Shown in pieces: positions 19,374 to 29,091 of a stretch of DNA of 64,000 bases. A program made the translations under genes and the position numbers. This DNA is from Anabaena sp. UHCC 0204 (GTDB taxonomy: Bacteria > Cyanobacteriota > Cyanobacteriia > Cyanobacteriales > Nostocaceae), in contig NZ_VIKW01000013.1 in NCBI RefSeq assembly GCF_009711975.1, forward strand, positions 67,887 to 131,886, in the 5' to 3' direction. The first letter of the stretch is position 1, and the number at the start of each line of letters is the position of its first letter. The notes below the pieces were generated by a model. That model searched no databases and was not told where the DNA came from. It saw only the letters and a list, made by a program, of their open reading frames with translations.

Positions 19374-20699
19374 ATGACTATTAATGAATCTGACTCATCT
19401 TCCCCATATTCTCCAGATATAAATGAGGAAGATGAATTGGAAAATGGTAAAAGTGAGAACTTATCAATAACAGAAGAAGTGGGTAAAAAACAAATATGTA
19501 GACAATCTGCCGTCAAGACGAGCATTATCCAAAAAACTGCTGCTTTTTGGCAAAATAACTCCAGTCTTAAAGATGCTGTCAGCTTGAGAATTTTATTATT
19601 CACTAATTTAGCGATCGCCTTGACATTAATTGGTATCGTCATTAATAACTCATTCTTAGGCATCTTAGGAACTCTAGCTGCCTTACTATTATCTCTCATC
19701 ATACTTTTTCCTTGGTTAAAAAAAGCAATTCAAGATTGGTTTTCACCCCAAGAGAGAAATATATTTGTAGGTTTTGTAGGCATATTTGTAGCCATAATTG
19801 GCTTATTTAAATTTACAAATTTAGGAAAGAATTTCTTATTATGGGGTAAAAGAATAAATTGGGATGCTTCAGGAACTTTAGCAGAATGGTTTGGGGCTTT
19901 AGGGCAAATTTCTATTGCCATAATTGCCGTTTATGTAGCGTGGCGACAATATGTTATTTCTAAAGATCTAACAATTCAACAAAATTTGCTAACAGTACAA
20001 CAAAATATTATTACTCAACAACAAACCATAGATTCTTACTTTCAAGGTGTTTCCGATTTAGTATTAGATGAAGAAGGATTATTAGAAGATTGGCCTCAAG
20101 AAAGAGCGATCGCTGAAGGCAGAACAGCCGCTATATTTAGTAGTGTAGACGCTAGTGGTAAAGCCAAAATTCTGCGGTTTCTCTCCCGTTCCAAACTACT
20201 CACTCCTTTACAACGCGATCGCCGTTTAGGTAGAGCTATTCTAGATGGTAGTGGTGGTTATGCCGAAGATCGTTTAGAAGGAGTGCGCGTCATTGATTTA
20301 GGAATCATGTTAGCATCCGCAGACTTATCAGCAACTGATTTGCGTTGGACAGATTTAAGTGAAGCCAATCTCGTCCGTGCCAATCTTACCAATTGTGACT
20401 TAGTAAAAGCCAATCTCTCCCGCACAATTTTATATGATGCTAATCTGAGCGGTGCTGACTTAAATGGAATCCGTTTATTTTATGGTTCAGGAGAACAAGC
20501 ATCACCCCGCAGTCGTACTCAACCACCCAACTATGAAACCGGTGAACAAACCGGCGCAGTCGTAGAAAATGCTAATTTTAGTAACGTACAACGAATGTCT
20601 GAATCTGCTCGTTACTATTGCTGTGCTTGGTGTGGGGAAAAAAGCAGAAACACAATTCCCGGTGGTTGTGAAGGAATTCCTAACAAATTGGGTAAATAA
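19374..20699 (+). CDS. Membrane-anchored pentapeptide-repeat protein
   Basis: 441 residues. An acidic N-terminus (about 1-45) precedes three to four transmembrane helices (about 75-120, 130-150 and 170-195). A glutamine-rich coiled-coil-like stretch follows (IQQNLLTVQQNIITQQQ). Then comes a cytoplasmic region with pentapeptide repeats at about 315-375 (SADLSATDLRWTDLSEANL). The C-terminal 40 residues hold a CCAWCGEKS cysteine group. Function is unknown. The next genes, 20823 and 21036, follow closely enough to be co-transcribed. Confidence 0.8.
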   Translation: MTINESDSSSPYSPDINEEDELENGKSENLSITEEVGKKQICRQSAVKTSIIQKTAAFWQNNSSLKDAVSLRILLFTNLAIALTLIGIVINNSFLGILGTLAALLLSLIILFPWLKKAIQDWFSPQERNIFVGFVGIFVAIIGLFKFTNLGKNFLLWGKRINWDASGTLAEWFGALGQISIAIIAVYVAWRQYVISKDLTIQQNLLTVQQNIITQQQTIDSYFQGVSDLVLDEEGLLEDWPQERAIAEGRTAAIFSSVDASGKAKILRFLSRSKLLTPLQRDRRLGRAILDGSGGYAEDRLEGVRVIDLGIMLASADLSATDLRWTDLSEANLVRANLTNCDLVKANLSRTILYDANLSGADLNGIRLFYGSGEQASPRSRTQPPNYETGEQTGAVVENANFSNVQRMSESARYYCCAWCGEKSRNTIPGGCEGIPNKLGK

Positions 20700-20822
20700 T
20701 TCATTTTGTTGTCTCCCCTTATACAGTCTCTTCTTGATTGAACTATTCAAGCTTAGTGATAAATTATGCTATAATCAACCCAAAAATACTGCTATTTTTC
20801 CTTGATCACTCGAAACAAAACC

Positions 20823-21035
20823 ATGAATGAAGAATCTTGTGAACGACAACTAGAAATAGATAGCTTTAACAAACTTACAAAACTTGGTAATCAAGCTGTC
20901 AGCTTAGGATTAATTGCTGGACATGGATATTATCAAGGAAAATATGAAATTTTAGAACAAGGTAAAGCTTTATTGATGACAGATCAAGAAGCCCAAGAAT
21001 ATTTAGAAAAATTAATTCAAGAAATTGGTAGCTAA
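20823..21035 (+). CDS. Small conserved hypothetical protein paired with an AAA+ ATPase
   Basis: 70 residues from the ATG at 20823; a TTG seven codons upstream is less likely. The protein is acidic, with a Gly/Tyr turn (LIAGHGYYQGKYEILEQG) between predicted helices, and has no membrane segment. Its TAA abuts the ATG of the AAA+ gene without a gap, so the two are translationally coupled. It may be an adaptor or regulator of that ATPase, but this is inference from position only. Confidence 0.65.
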   Translation: MNEESCERQLEIDSFNKLTKLGNQAVSLGLIAGHGYYQGKYEILEQGKALLMTDQEAQEYLEKLIQEIGS

Positions 21036-23015
21036 ATGCCAGAATTAAACTCCAACCGTGACAAGTGGGTGCGAGAAAACTATTTTTATTTGCGCCAAGC
21101 GATCGCCCGCATCGAAAAGATCCTAAATAATCATCATCCAGATCGGGAAATATCTAATTTTCCACCTCTGCCACCATCAGGAATGTCTCCACCATCGGCA
21201 TTAGAACAATTATGTCAAATCTTCCATTTATCAGATTTTGAACGGGATTTAGTTTTACTGTGTGTTGGTATAGAATTAAATAATAGTTGGGGAAGCTTAT
21301 TCGTAAGAATTCAATCAAATGCGGAACTTAACTACCCTAGCTTTAGTCTAGCTATGGCAACTTTACCAGGATCTTATTGGGGTGCAATTACTCCTGATGC
21401 ACCTTTACGACAATGGCGAATCATTGAATTATCACCAGGAAAATCATTAACTAATAGTCCAATCAGACTTGATGAAAGAATACTACACTATTTATGGGGA
21501 ATACAAGAATTAGATGAACGATTAATCAGTATGGTTGAACCATTACCACCAGCAAATCAACTAGTACCATCCCATCAAGAAATAGCCGATCAAATAAAAG
21601 CAATTTGGGAACAAGCATTAAATTTATCATATCCAGCATTGTATTTGTGTGGCAGTGAAATAAATACTAAAAAATCCATAGCTGCTAATGCTTGTTGGCA
21701 ATTAAACAGTCAATTACAAATCATTTCTGCGGACACATTGCCTCTAGATATTACCCAACTTAGTTTTATACAATCTTTATGGGAAAGAGAATGGACATTA
21801 AATAAAAGTATTTTATTCTTAGACTGCGACTCTATAATAACCACCGATACAGCTAGAGAAAATACAATTTCCCGATTCATAGAAACTATTGAATGTCCTT
21901 TAATTATTAGTAGTCAAGATCGCCGTCGTTCCCGACAACGCCCCCTAGTTGTCTTTGATATTCATCAACCTAGCACTGATGAACAACGTTTAATTTGGAA
22001 AAATACTCTAGGTACAGCCTCATCCCAACTAGATCAACATATAGATATTCTAGTCTCGCATTTTAATCTTAGTTCCTCCGCCATTCAAGCAGTAGGATTC
22101 AAAGCTAAAAATTTAGGACAAGAGATTTGGGAAAATATCAATAATTCTCAATCAGAAATCCAAGATCATCTCTGGGATATTTGCCGTACTCAAGCCCGTC
22201 TAAACCTCGATGATATGGCAGAACGGATTGACTCAACAGCAGACTGGGATGATTTAATTTTACCAGAAAAAGATCGTCAAACTCTTCAAGAAATTGCTAT
22301 TCATGTCCGCCAAAGAACTAAAGTTTATGAATCCTGGGGATTTGCATCTAAAAGTAAAAGAGGACTCGGTATCAGTGCTTTATTTGCTGGACAAAGTGGC
22401 ACAGGTAAAACCATGGCCGCAGAAGTATTAGGTAACAACTTAAAATTAGACGTTTATCGGATTGATTTAAGTTCTGTTGTTAGTAAATATATTGGTGAAA
22501 CAGAGAAAAATCTGCGCCGAGTTTTTGATGCTGCTGAAGGTGGAGGGGCAATCCTCCTATTTGATGAGGCTGATGCCTTATTTGGCAAACGTTCGGAAGT
22601 AAAAGATAGCCATGATCGCTATGCAAACATGGAAGTTAGTTATTTATTGCAACGGATGGAAGCATACCAAGGTTTAGCAGTTTTAACAACTAATTTAAAA
22701 GGTTCTATAGATCAAGCTTTTTTACGACGACTAGGATTTGTAGTCCAATTTCCTTTTCCAGATGCAACACAAAGAGAAGAAATTTGGAAACGCATATTTC
22801 CGAAAAAAACACCAACAGAAGGACTAAATTTTAAAAAATTATCTAGTTTGAATGTCGCCGGTGGAAATATTCGCAATATCGCTAAAAATGCTACATTCTT
22901 AGCAGCAGAAGCAAATGAATCCGTAATGATGAAACATATTCTGCAAGCTGCTAAAAGCGAATATGTGAAGCTAGAAAGACCTATGACAGATAATGAAGTT
23001 AGGGGATGGATTTGA
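21036..23015 (+). CDS. AAA+ ATPase with winged-helix-type N-terminus and degenerate first ATPase domain
   Basis: 659 residues. Residues ~60-85 (LEQLCQIFHLSDFERDLVLL) match the N-terminal domain of AAA+ proteins found with contractile injection systems. Residues ~195-335 look like a decayed ATPase domain: Walker-B-like SILFLDCDS with no Walker A. The active C-terminal domain has Walker A AGQSGTGKT (about 449), Walker B AILLFDEADALFG, and FLRRLGFVVQFPFP with an arginine-finger region. No sheath, tube or baseplate genes are nearby, so the remodelled substrate is unknown. Confidence 0.8.
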   Translation: MPELNSNRDKWVRENYFYLRQAIARIEKILNNHHPDREISNFPPLPPSGMSPPSALEQLCQIFHLSDFERDLVLLCVGIELNNSWGSLFVRIQSNAELNYPSFSLAMATLPGSYWGAITPDAPLRQWRIIELSPGKSLTNSPIRLDERILHYLWGIQELDERLISMVEPLPPANQLVPSHQEIADQIKAIWEQALNLSYPALYLCGSEINTKKSIAANACWQLNSQLQIISADTLPLDITQLSFIQSLWEREWTLNKSILFLDCDSIITTDTARENTISRFIETIECPLIISSQDRRRSRQRPLVVFDIHQPSTDEQRLIWKNTLGTASSQLDQHIDILVSHFNLSSSAIQAVGFKAKNLGQEIWENINNSQSEIQDHLWDICRTQARLNLDDMAERIDSTADWDDLILPEKDRQTLQEIAIHVRQRTKVYESWGFASKSKRGLGISALFAGQSGTGKTMAAEVLGNNLKLDVYRIDLSSVVSKYIGETEKNLRRVFDAAEGGGAILLFDEADALFGKRSEVKDSHDRYANMEVSYLLQRMEAYQGLAVLTTNLKGSIDQAFLRRLGFVVQFPFPDATQREEIWKRIFPKKTPTEGLNFKKLSSLNVAGGNIRNIAKNATFLAAEANESVMMKHILQAAKSEYVKLERPMTDNEVRGWI

Positions 23016-23197
23016 TAATAATTGTCAATTAACAATTAATTACAAAAGAAGGGAACAGATAAGAAACACTCATTTGCACCAGTTTAAAGCTCAGTCACCC
23101 AGGAACACAATCTGATTGTCTGCGTCTAAAAATATATGCCATGCAAAATTGCTATATTTAATAAACAGCCTAATCAAGTTGGGGGGATGGAAATAAA

Positions 23198-23626
23198 ATG
23201 AAGACTTTGAGGCTATTTACACTTATTCCCGCAGCATTAGTAATGAGTTTATTGCTTACTCAAACTAGTTTTGCCAAACCCTCAATTACTAAAATCAAAA
23301 ATCCTCTCCAGATAGATCCCATGAACTTAACTGGCCAATCTGGGGGAGTGATCAAAACTGATTGCGGTCATATTCCTACTATACCTAGTCAAGTCATTGA
23401 AGTTACTGAATCGCTGCCTTATCTACAATTAACAGTAGAGAGTGAAGGACAGGCAACACTATTAATTGACGGACCAGGGGGACGCTTTTGTGTACTCAGT
23501 GATGATGCTGAAAACAGACCAAAACTTTCTGGTTACTGGACTAAAGGAAAATACTCAGTTTACGTAGGTGAATTATCGAGACGCAATTATAACTATACGC
23601 TATCCATTTCACAACAACAAAAATAG
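23198..23626 (+). CDS. Secreted hypothetical protein
   Basis: 142 residues with a clear signal peptide (residues 1-26, ending TSFAKP). The mature domain has two cysteines (TDCGHIP, GGRFCVLS) likely to form a disulfide. Alternating strands (YLQLTVESEGQATLLIDG, GKYSVYVGEL) suggest a small beta-sandwich resembling pre-peptidase C-terminal-like domains. Probably periplasmic. Function is not recognised, and it has no co-transcribed neighbour. Confidence 0.7.
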   Translation: MKTLRLFTLIPAALVMSLLLTQTSFAKPSITKIKNPLQIDPMNLTGQSGGVIKTDCGHIPTIPSQVIEVTESLPYLQLTVESEGQATLLIDGPGGRFCVLSDDAENRPKLSGYWTKGKYSVYVGELSRRNYNYTLSISQQQK

Positions 23627-23910
23627 TATTTTTGAACTAATAAGAGTCTAACGTATTTTCGGCAACAAATTGGACTCTTAACATGATATTGGTATTACAG
23701 TGACTCAATCTCTATAATCAGTTCTGTTGGAGTTAGAGGATACAAAGGTAATTGTTTCCCAACTATTGGTGAAGCATACACAAAATGTTACTGACAACAT
23801 TTTGCATGGCTATTAACCAAGGCAATCACTCATCAGTAATGAACATCAATATAGAGATTTAGTATCGCTATCAAAGCTTGTGTTAAGCATCAAAATCTTT
23901 AAGGGGAAAT

Positions 23911-24402
23911 ATGTTTAGAAGACTAATTGGTGTGGTTGTAGCTACTATTTTGCTGACATTTCAGATGCTTGTCGGTAGTGCAACAGCAGTGGAACTGGAT
24001 GAAGCGATCCGAACAGTACCATTAAATGCCCAAGGTGATACCGTTGTACTCAGCTTAAAACAAGTCAAAGAAGGCAAACGATTATTTCAATTCGCTTGCG
24101 CTCAATGTCATGCGGGTGGTGTTACTAAGACTAACCAAAACGTGGGACTTGAGCCAGAAGCTTTGGCATTAGCTACACCCAACCGCAATAATATTGAAGG
24201 TTTGGTGGACTATATGAAAAATCCCACTACCTATGACGGTGAAGAAGAAATTTCTGAATTCCACCCCAGCACCAAGAGTGCAGATATTTTCACGGAAATG
24301 CGAAATCTGACAGATGAGGACTTAACTGCGATCGCTGGTCATATTCTCCTCCAACCTAAAGTAGTTGGTACTAAATGGGGTGGTGGTAAAATATACTACT
24401 AA
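23911..24402 (+). CDS. psbV: Cytochrome c-550 of photosystem II
   Basis: 163 residues: a signal peptide (about 1-26, cut before VELDEAIRTV) and a mature ~137-residue cytochrome of the expected size. The heme c motif is CAQCH at residues 63-67, and EEISEFHPS supplies the distal His ligand. The protein sits on the lumenal face of photosystem II and stabilises the Mn cluster together with PsbU and PsbO. A typical AAGGGGAAAT ribosome site precedes the ATG. It is followed by a strong terminator and has no operon partner. Confidence 0.97.
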   Translation: MFRRLIGVVVATILLTFQMLVGSATAVELDEAIRTVPLNAQGDTVVLSLKQVKEGKRLFQFACAQCHAGGVTKTNQNVGLEPEALALATPNRNNIEGLVDYMKNPTTYDGEEEISEFHPSTKSADIFTEMRNLTDEDLTAIAGHILLQPKVVGTKWGGGKIYY

Positions 24403-24440
24403 ACCTAGTCTAATACAGTTTAATATCCAATAATATCTAG

Positions 24441-24471
24441 TGAGGGCATAATTACATAGCCCTCATTTTTT
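24441..24471 (+). terminator. Rho-independent terminator of psbV
   Basis: TGAGGGC - 11-base loop - GCCCTCA followed by six T residues, 38 bp past the psbV stop. Confidence 0.85.
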
Positions 24472-24481
24472 GTACTTTAAG

Positions 24482-24578
24482 GTTAGTTGTCAGTTGTCAG
24501 TTGTCAGTTGTCAGTTGTCAGTTGTTAAGAAGTTTTTCCTGCTCCTCTGCTCCCCTGCTCCCCTGCTCCCCTGCTCCC
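24482..24578. repeat. Short tandem repeats (heptamer and octamer arrays)
   Basis: About six copies of the heptamer TCAGTTG (24485-24525), then several copies of the octamer CTCCCCTG (24541-24580). Arrays like these are characteristic of Nostocales spacers. They separate psbV from the convergent ABC gene. Confidence 0.75.
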
Positions 24579-26441
24579 CTACTCCCTGTCACCTGTCACC
24601 TTCTTTCGTTCAGGACTACCTGTAGGAATGGCCGCAATTAATTTTTGTGTATATTCTTCTTTTGGTTCAAGATAAATACTTTCAGATGTTCCTGATTCGA
24701 CAATTTTGCCCTGATTCATGACTAAAATGCGATCGCTCAAAAATTTCACTACACTTAAATCATGGGAAATAAAGATATAAGTCAGTTGAAAATCCGCTTG
24801 TAATTCTTTTAATAAATTTAAAACCTGCGCTTGTACTGATACATCTAAAGCTGAAACTGACTCATCACAAATAATAAACTTAGGATTTAAAGCCAAAGCC
24901 CGCGCAATACAAACCCGTTGACGCTGACCACCTGAAAATTGATGAGGATAGCGTTTCATGTCATCGGCGCTTAAACCTACCCGTTCTAAAAGTTCCACTA
25001 CCCTAGCTTGTTGGAGTTGTTTTGACTTACCAACACCATGAATCAATAGCGGTTCGAGAATTGCATCGCCAATTTTAATCCGGGGATTCAGGGAACTAAA
25101 AGGATTTTGGAAAATAATTTGCATTTCCCGTCTTAACTGTTGCAAAGTTTTCCCCGTCAGGTTAGTAATATTTTGGCCATCAAATACAATTTGACCACTC
25201 ATTGGTTCGATTAATCGCAGCAACGTTCTACCCAAGGTAGTTTTGCCACAACCAGATTCTCCCACCAATCCCAGAGTTTCGCCCGGAAAAACATCAAAGG
25301 AAACCCCATTTACTGCCTTATGGTAGCGTTTTGTTTCTCCAAATACCCCCCTAACAGGAAAACCCACTTCCAGGTTACTAACGGTCAACAGAGGTTGCTG
25401 AGAACTGATCTTTGCTAATCTTTCCTGAATTTCCTCCCTAGTAATTTCCGCAGGTTGTGCAGGTTCTTTAGCCTCAATTATTACTTTTCCAAATTCATCT
25501 TTAGCTACACTCATGTAGTCAGAGACAGTCAGCAATTTGTGAGGACGATGAGTAAGCCGGGGACGACAAGCTACAAGCCCTTTTGTATAAGGATGTTGGG
25601 GATTGCTGAAAATTTGTACCGCTGCGCCATTTTCGACAATTTTACCTTTATACATTACTGCTACTTCGTCAGTAATTTCCGAAATTAACCCCAAATCATG
25701 GCTAATAAAAATCATTGCCATATTCCGACTTTGTTGTAATTCATACAACAATTCCAGAATTGTCGCTTGGACTGTGACATCTAAAGCAGTAGTTGGTTCA
25801 TCAGCAATTAACACAGATGGATTACAAGAAATTGCCATTGCAATCATAACTCGTTGTAGCTGTCCCCCAGATAATTGATGAGGGTAGCGATCTAACATTG
25901 CTTCTTTGTGTTCCTTCACCAACTGTGCTAATTTAAATCCCCCTGATTCTGACAGATCATAGTTAAGATAATGTTCTTGAATTTGTTCATCACTAGGTAA
26001 AAGTTTAACTTCTTGTAAACCCGCGATCGCAATTCTTTTGGCTTCCATTGCATTGACATTCTGGTGTCGCATAATTGCTTCTTGCAACTGAAAACCGATA
26101 CTATAAACTGGATTAAGAGAACTCATCGGTTCTTGGAAAATCATCGCAATATCACCACCCCGATATAGTTGCATTTCTTTAGGTGGTAAAGCTAATAAAT
26201 CTAGTGGTTGCCCATTTGTCCGCGAAAACCAAATTTCTCCCCCACTCACTTTACCGGGATATTGCAACAAACCCATGATTGCTAAAGCTGTAACTGATTT
26301 TCCACTCCCCGATTCTCCTACTATACCTAGAGTCTCACCCCGATGTAACTGAAAACTAATACTATCTATTGCTTTGACTTGGCTACTGTCACTGATAAAT
26401 TCAACTTGGAGATTGCGAACTTCTAAAACTATTTCTTTCAT
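24579..26441 (-). CDS. Fused double ATPase of a peptide/nickel-type ABC importer
   Basis: 620 residues made of two oligopeptide-transport ATPases (DppD-like, then DppF-like) in one chain. Both halves keep all motifs: Walker A GESGSGKS (about 41) and GESGCGKT (about 394); signatures [12 protein letters not shown] and [12 protein letters not shown]; Walker [13 protein letters not shown] and [12 protein letters not shown]. It would energise uptake of peptides, nickel or glutathione. Permease and binding-protein genes are absent here, as is common for this system in cyanobacteria. Confidence 0.93.
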   Translation of the reverse strand: MKEIVLEVRNLQVEFISDSSQVKAIDSISFQLHRGETLGIVGESGSGKSVTALAIMGLLQYPGKVSGGEIWFSRTNGQPLDLLALPPKEMQLYRGGDIAMIFQEPMSSLNPVYSIGFQLQEAIMRHQNVNAMEAKRIAIAGLQEVKLLPSDEQIQEHYLNYDLSESGGFKLAQLVKEHKEAMLDRYPHQLSGGQLQRVMIAMAISCNPSVLIADEPTTALDVTVQATILELLYELQQSRNMAMIFISHDLGLISEITDEVAVMYKGKIVENGAAVQIFSNPQHPYTKGLVACRPRLTHRPHKLLTVSDYMSVAKDEFGKVIIEAKEPAQPAEITREEIQERLAKISSQQPLLTVSNLEVGFPVRGVFGETKRYHKAVNGVSFDVFPGETLGLVGESGCGKTTLGRTLLRLIEPMSGQIVFDGQNITNLTGKTLQQLRREMQIIFQNPFSSLNPRIKIGDAILEPLLIHGVGKSKQLQQARVVELLERVGLSADDMKRYPHQFSGGQRQRVCIARALALNPKFIICDESVSALDVSVQAQVLNLLKELQADFQLTYIFISHDLSVVKFLSDRILVMNQGKIVESGTSESIYLEPKEEYTQKLIAAIPTGSPERKKVTGDRE

Positions 26442-26544
26442 AGGATTGGGAACAAATAAATTATTAAATTTTAATTCTTAATTCTAAATAAAAAAAACAG
26501 TAAAGTCAGAGTTAGGGTAATTTACAGCAGATTGCAGATCAACA

Positions 26545-26645
26545 CTGTAGGGGCGAAGCATTCGGTGTAAGGGCGAAGCATTCGGAAAATAAACTTGGGA
26601 AAAAACCGATAATTAATCACCCGAATGCTTCGCCCCTACGACTTC
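26545..26645. repeat. Dispersed repeat with GGGGCGAAGCATTCGG palindrome
   Basis: GTAGGGGCGAAGCATTCGG occurs next to a second copy (GTAAGGGCGAAGCATTCGG). The inverted form CCGAATGCTTCGCCCCTAC stands at 26622-26640, giving a ~90-bp foldback. The same repeat family is at 61153-61250 and 63077-63290. Confidence 0.7.
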
Positions 26646-26680
26646 TCCTGCTGTATCAATTACCCTGACAATTAATCCAA

Positions 26681-28024
26681 TTACAACGCCCCAGCCGCAG
26701 TTTTATCTAGAACACTATTACTTAAATGGCCAGTAATATTCATTGCTTGCAAAACTGGATAACCATCACTCCCATGAGGATAATCAATTACACTTACAGC
26801 ACCATTACCTTGACGGAAGTTCCAGAAATTCTCTCCAGATAAACCGAGAATATGGCACAATAAAGTTTTATTAGTAGCATCATGAGCAACTACCAATCCT
26901 AATTGTAATTGCTGCGCTTCGGCATTTTTAACTATAGTATTCCAATCAGTAACACTGCGATCGCTTACCTGTGCTAAATTTTCCCCTTCTGGCATTTGCA
27001 CTTTGTCCGGTATTGTCCGCCAACGTTCTAATTCTCCGGGAAATCCTTGTTCAATTTCTGATTCAAATTTGCCTTCCCAAAGTCCGTGACTAATTTCTCT
27101 TAAACCATCAAAAAGTTCTAAGTTTAAACTAGCATGATATTTTAAGATAATTTCCGCTGTTTCCTTGGGACGAGACATAGTGCTGCTAACAGCAAAATCA
27201 ATATTTACGTCTTTGAGAAATTCTGCGGCCTTTGCAGCTTGGTTTCTGCCATTATCATTGAGGGGAATATCAATTTGTCCTTGAAATTTACCTTGACGAT
27301 TCCATTCAGTTTCCCCATGACGCACCAATAATAATCTTACCCCTTTGTGACCAGGACGTAGAGAAGGGAAAGTTTCACCCAGATGTTGAGTTTGATTTAG
27401 GGATTCTAACTGCACCGGTTCACCCAAACCACCAACAAAATTCAAGACACTAATTCCACAATTAGATTGTTGTATGCAATGGTAACGACTGGGGGAAATT
27501 CCCAAAGCCGTGCTAATTAAGGCGCGATTAATGCCATTATGACCAACAATCAGGATAGTTTCTCCTTGATGTTGGGGGAGAATCTCTTGCCAAAACTGTT
27601 TAGCTTGGGCGTATAAAGCCAGAACTGGGAAATGTTCTCTAGTTCCTGACTCTTCCTGCAAAACCATCCGTAATTCGTGGGGACGTTCTTTCCAAATGCG
27701 GTAATCTTCAGTTAGTTTTTCTTGAACTTCACTTGTCGTCATTCCTACCCAGAGGGGTAAATCAACTTCCACCAACTGTTCATCAATTTGAATAATAGGA
27801 GATTTTTCAGTTAATTGACCGCGGATAATTTCCGCTGTTGATTTTGCTCGCTGAAGGGGACTACTATAAATAGCTTGAAAGGAAATACTACTGAGGGCTT
27901 TTCCTGCTTGACTGGCATCATTACGGCCTTTCTCAGTTAAAGATGAGGCATCAGTACGCCCTTGAATACGTTTTTCTATATTGTAGGTACTTTGGCCATG
28001 ACGCACGATGATCACACGGGTCAT
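26681..28024 (-). CDS. Two-domain histidine phosphatase (phosphoglycerate-mutase-like)
   Basis: 447 residues containing two complete histidine-phosphatase domains: VRHGQSTYN at residue ~7 and LLVRHGETEWN at ~232, each with its own second-half His (LIVGHNGINRA; LVVAHDATNKT). Such tandem enzymes are typical of cyanobacteria and are usually annotated as GpmB-like. Metal-independent phosphoserine phosphatases belong to the same superfamily, so substrate is uncertain. Both active sites look intact. Confidence 0.88.
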   Translation of the reverse strand: MTRVIIVRHGQSTYNIEKRIQGRTDASSLTEKGRNDASQAGKALSSISFQAIYSSPLQRAKSTAEIIRGQLTEKSPIIQIDEQLVEVDLPLWVGMTTSEVQEKLTEDYRIWKERPHELRMVLQEESGTREHFPVLALYAQAKQFWQEILPQHQGETILIVGHNGINRALISTALGISPSRYHCIQQSNCGISVLNFVGGLGEPVQLESLNQTQHLGETFPSLRPGHKGVRLLLVRHGETEWNRQGKFQGQIDIPLNDNGRNQAAKAAEFLKDVNIDFAVSSTMSRPKETAEIILKYHASLNLELFDGLREISHGLWEGKFESEIEQGFPGELERWRTIPDKVQMPEGENLAQVSDRSVTDWNTIVKNAEAQQLQLGLVVAHDATNKTLLCHILGLSGENFWNFRQGNGAVSVIDYPHGSDGYPVLQAMNITGHLSNSVLDKTAAGAL

Positions 28025-28151
28025 TTTTTGCTTTCCTCTATATTAAAGGAATAATTTTACTGCAAAATGTCCCTGGAAGGTTTAATTTTAATATCCTTTG
28101 CCCAAATAACCGCCATCCGCTAAGATCAGAAATGCTGCATTATTCCTAATC

Positions 28152-28505
28152 ATGTCTGACTCCCAAGTAAGTGCTGCTGTTGCCAAACTTTACGACACCT
28201 ATCCATTTCCCCCTGAACCCATCCTGGATGAACCGCCACCTGGTTATAATTGGCGTTGGAATTGGTTAGCCGCTTACAACTTCTGCATGGGTAGAAAACC
28301 ACAAAAACAAGATATCCGTATTTTAGATGCTGGTTGTGGTTCAGGTGTGGGAACAGAATATTTAGTACATCTCAACCCGCAAGCGCAGGTAGTGGGAAGA
28401 TCCCCAGGAATTTGATGACAATTTTGATTACAATCTTGATACATTATTTGAATTAATCGAAGCTTCTGAATTAGACTTTGTAGGTTTTTCCAATCCCGGA
28501 CAATT
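28152..28505 (+). pseudogene. Methyltransferase pseudogene (5' copy with internal deletion)
   Basis: The first ~255 bp, and about 40 bp upstream of the ATG, are almost identical to the intact gene at 31909 (only a handful of silent differences). At about 28397 the reading frame jumps to sequence equivalent to 32593 of the intact gene, about 440 bp further on. The join is out of frame and gives a stop (SPGI*). The 3' remnant 28400-28505 (PQEFD...NYNLDTLFELIEAS-like) is much more diverged than the 5' part, so the two parts have different histories. It stops abruptly where the defence cassette begins. Confidence 0.85.
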
Positions 28506-28539
28506 GCACCCCAGTTAACTTATGATGTGTTGAATATAT

Positions 28540-29091
28540 TCAGTTCAAGTGAGGTATTTCTTTTACCACATCTAATATTTCCTGAATTGTGAAATAAATA
28601 TAGTAAAATACTGGTTCTCCATTAATTTCTATAGTACCGTATTTTCGATGTGGACGGCCTTGCACGTCTTTATCGGAAAAATCGTTAGGCTTAGGATCAT
28701 AACCACGATAATCTTTCCGAAGACTTACCAACTTAATTGGAGTGCATTTTTCATCAAAAGTGATACTCCATTTTATTCTTAATTTTAATTTACCATCAGA
28801 ATCTCGTTCTAAGTCATGAAAGAAGTTTTTATAAAAATATTTTATTTTGATTGTTTTGCAATCTTTAAAATCTTTGTCTGTAATAAGTTTTGAATACGGT
28901 AATTGAGTTCTACTAATAACAGCAGGATGCCTTGTTTCTATTTTCTTAAAAAAATTAGCCGCTTGCGAAATTATGTAATCTTCTACAGCCTTCTTTTGCT
29001 CCTGGTTAGCAAAAGATATGAAAGGAATATAAAGACTGTCAAAGGCTGTATCTGTAGATCGGATTCCAATTATATCTGACTCAACATTCAT
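28540..29091 (-). CDS. Unknown third component of a McrBC/LlaJI-like cassette
   Basis: 183 residues with no motif I recognise. Mixed alpha/beta character, rich in Lys, Asp and aromatic residues (KIKYFYKNFFHDLERD), with no membrane segment. Its ATG overlaps the stop of the nuclease gene (ATGA at 29088-29091), so it is made with the McrB-like motor and nuclease as the last gene of the three-gene operon. A specificity, inhibitor or DNA-reading role is conceivable but unproven. Confidence 0.7.
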   Translation of the reverse strand: MNVESDIIGIRSTDTAFDSLYIPFISFANQEQKKAVEDYIISQAANFFKKIETRHPAVISRTQLPYSKLITDKDFKDCKTIKIKYFYKNFFHDLERDSDGKLKLRIKWSITFDEKCTPIKLVSLRKDYRGYDPKPNDFSDKDVQGRPHRKYGTIEINGEPVFYYIYFTIQEILDVVKEIPHLN

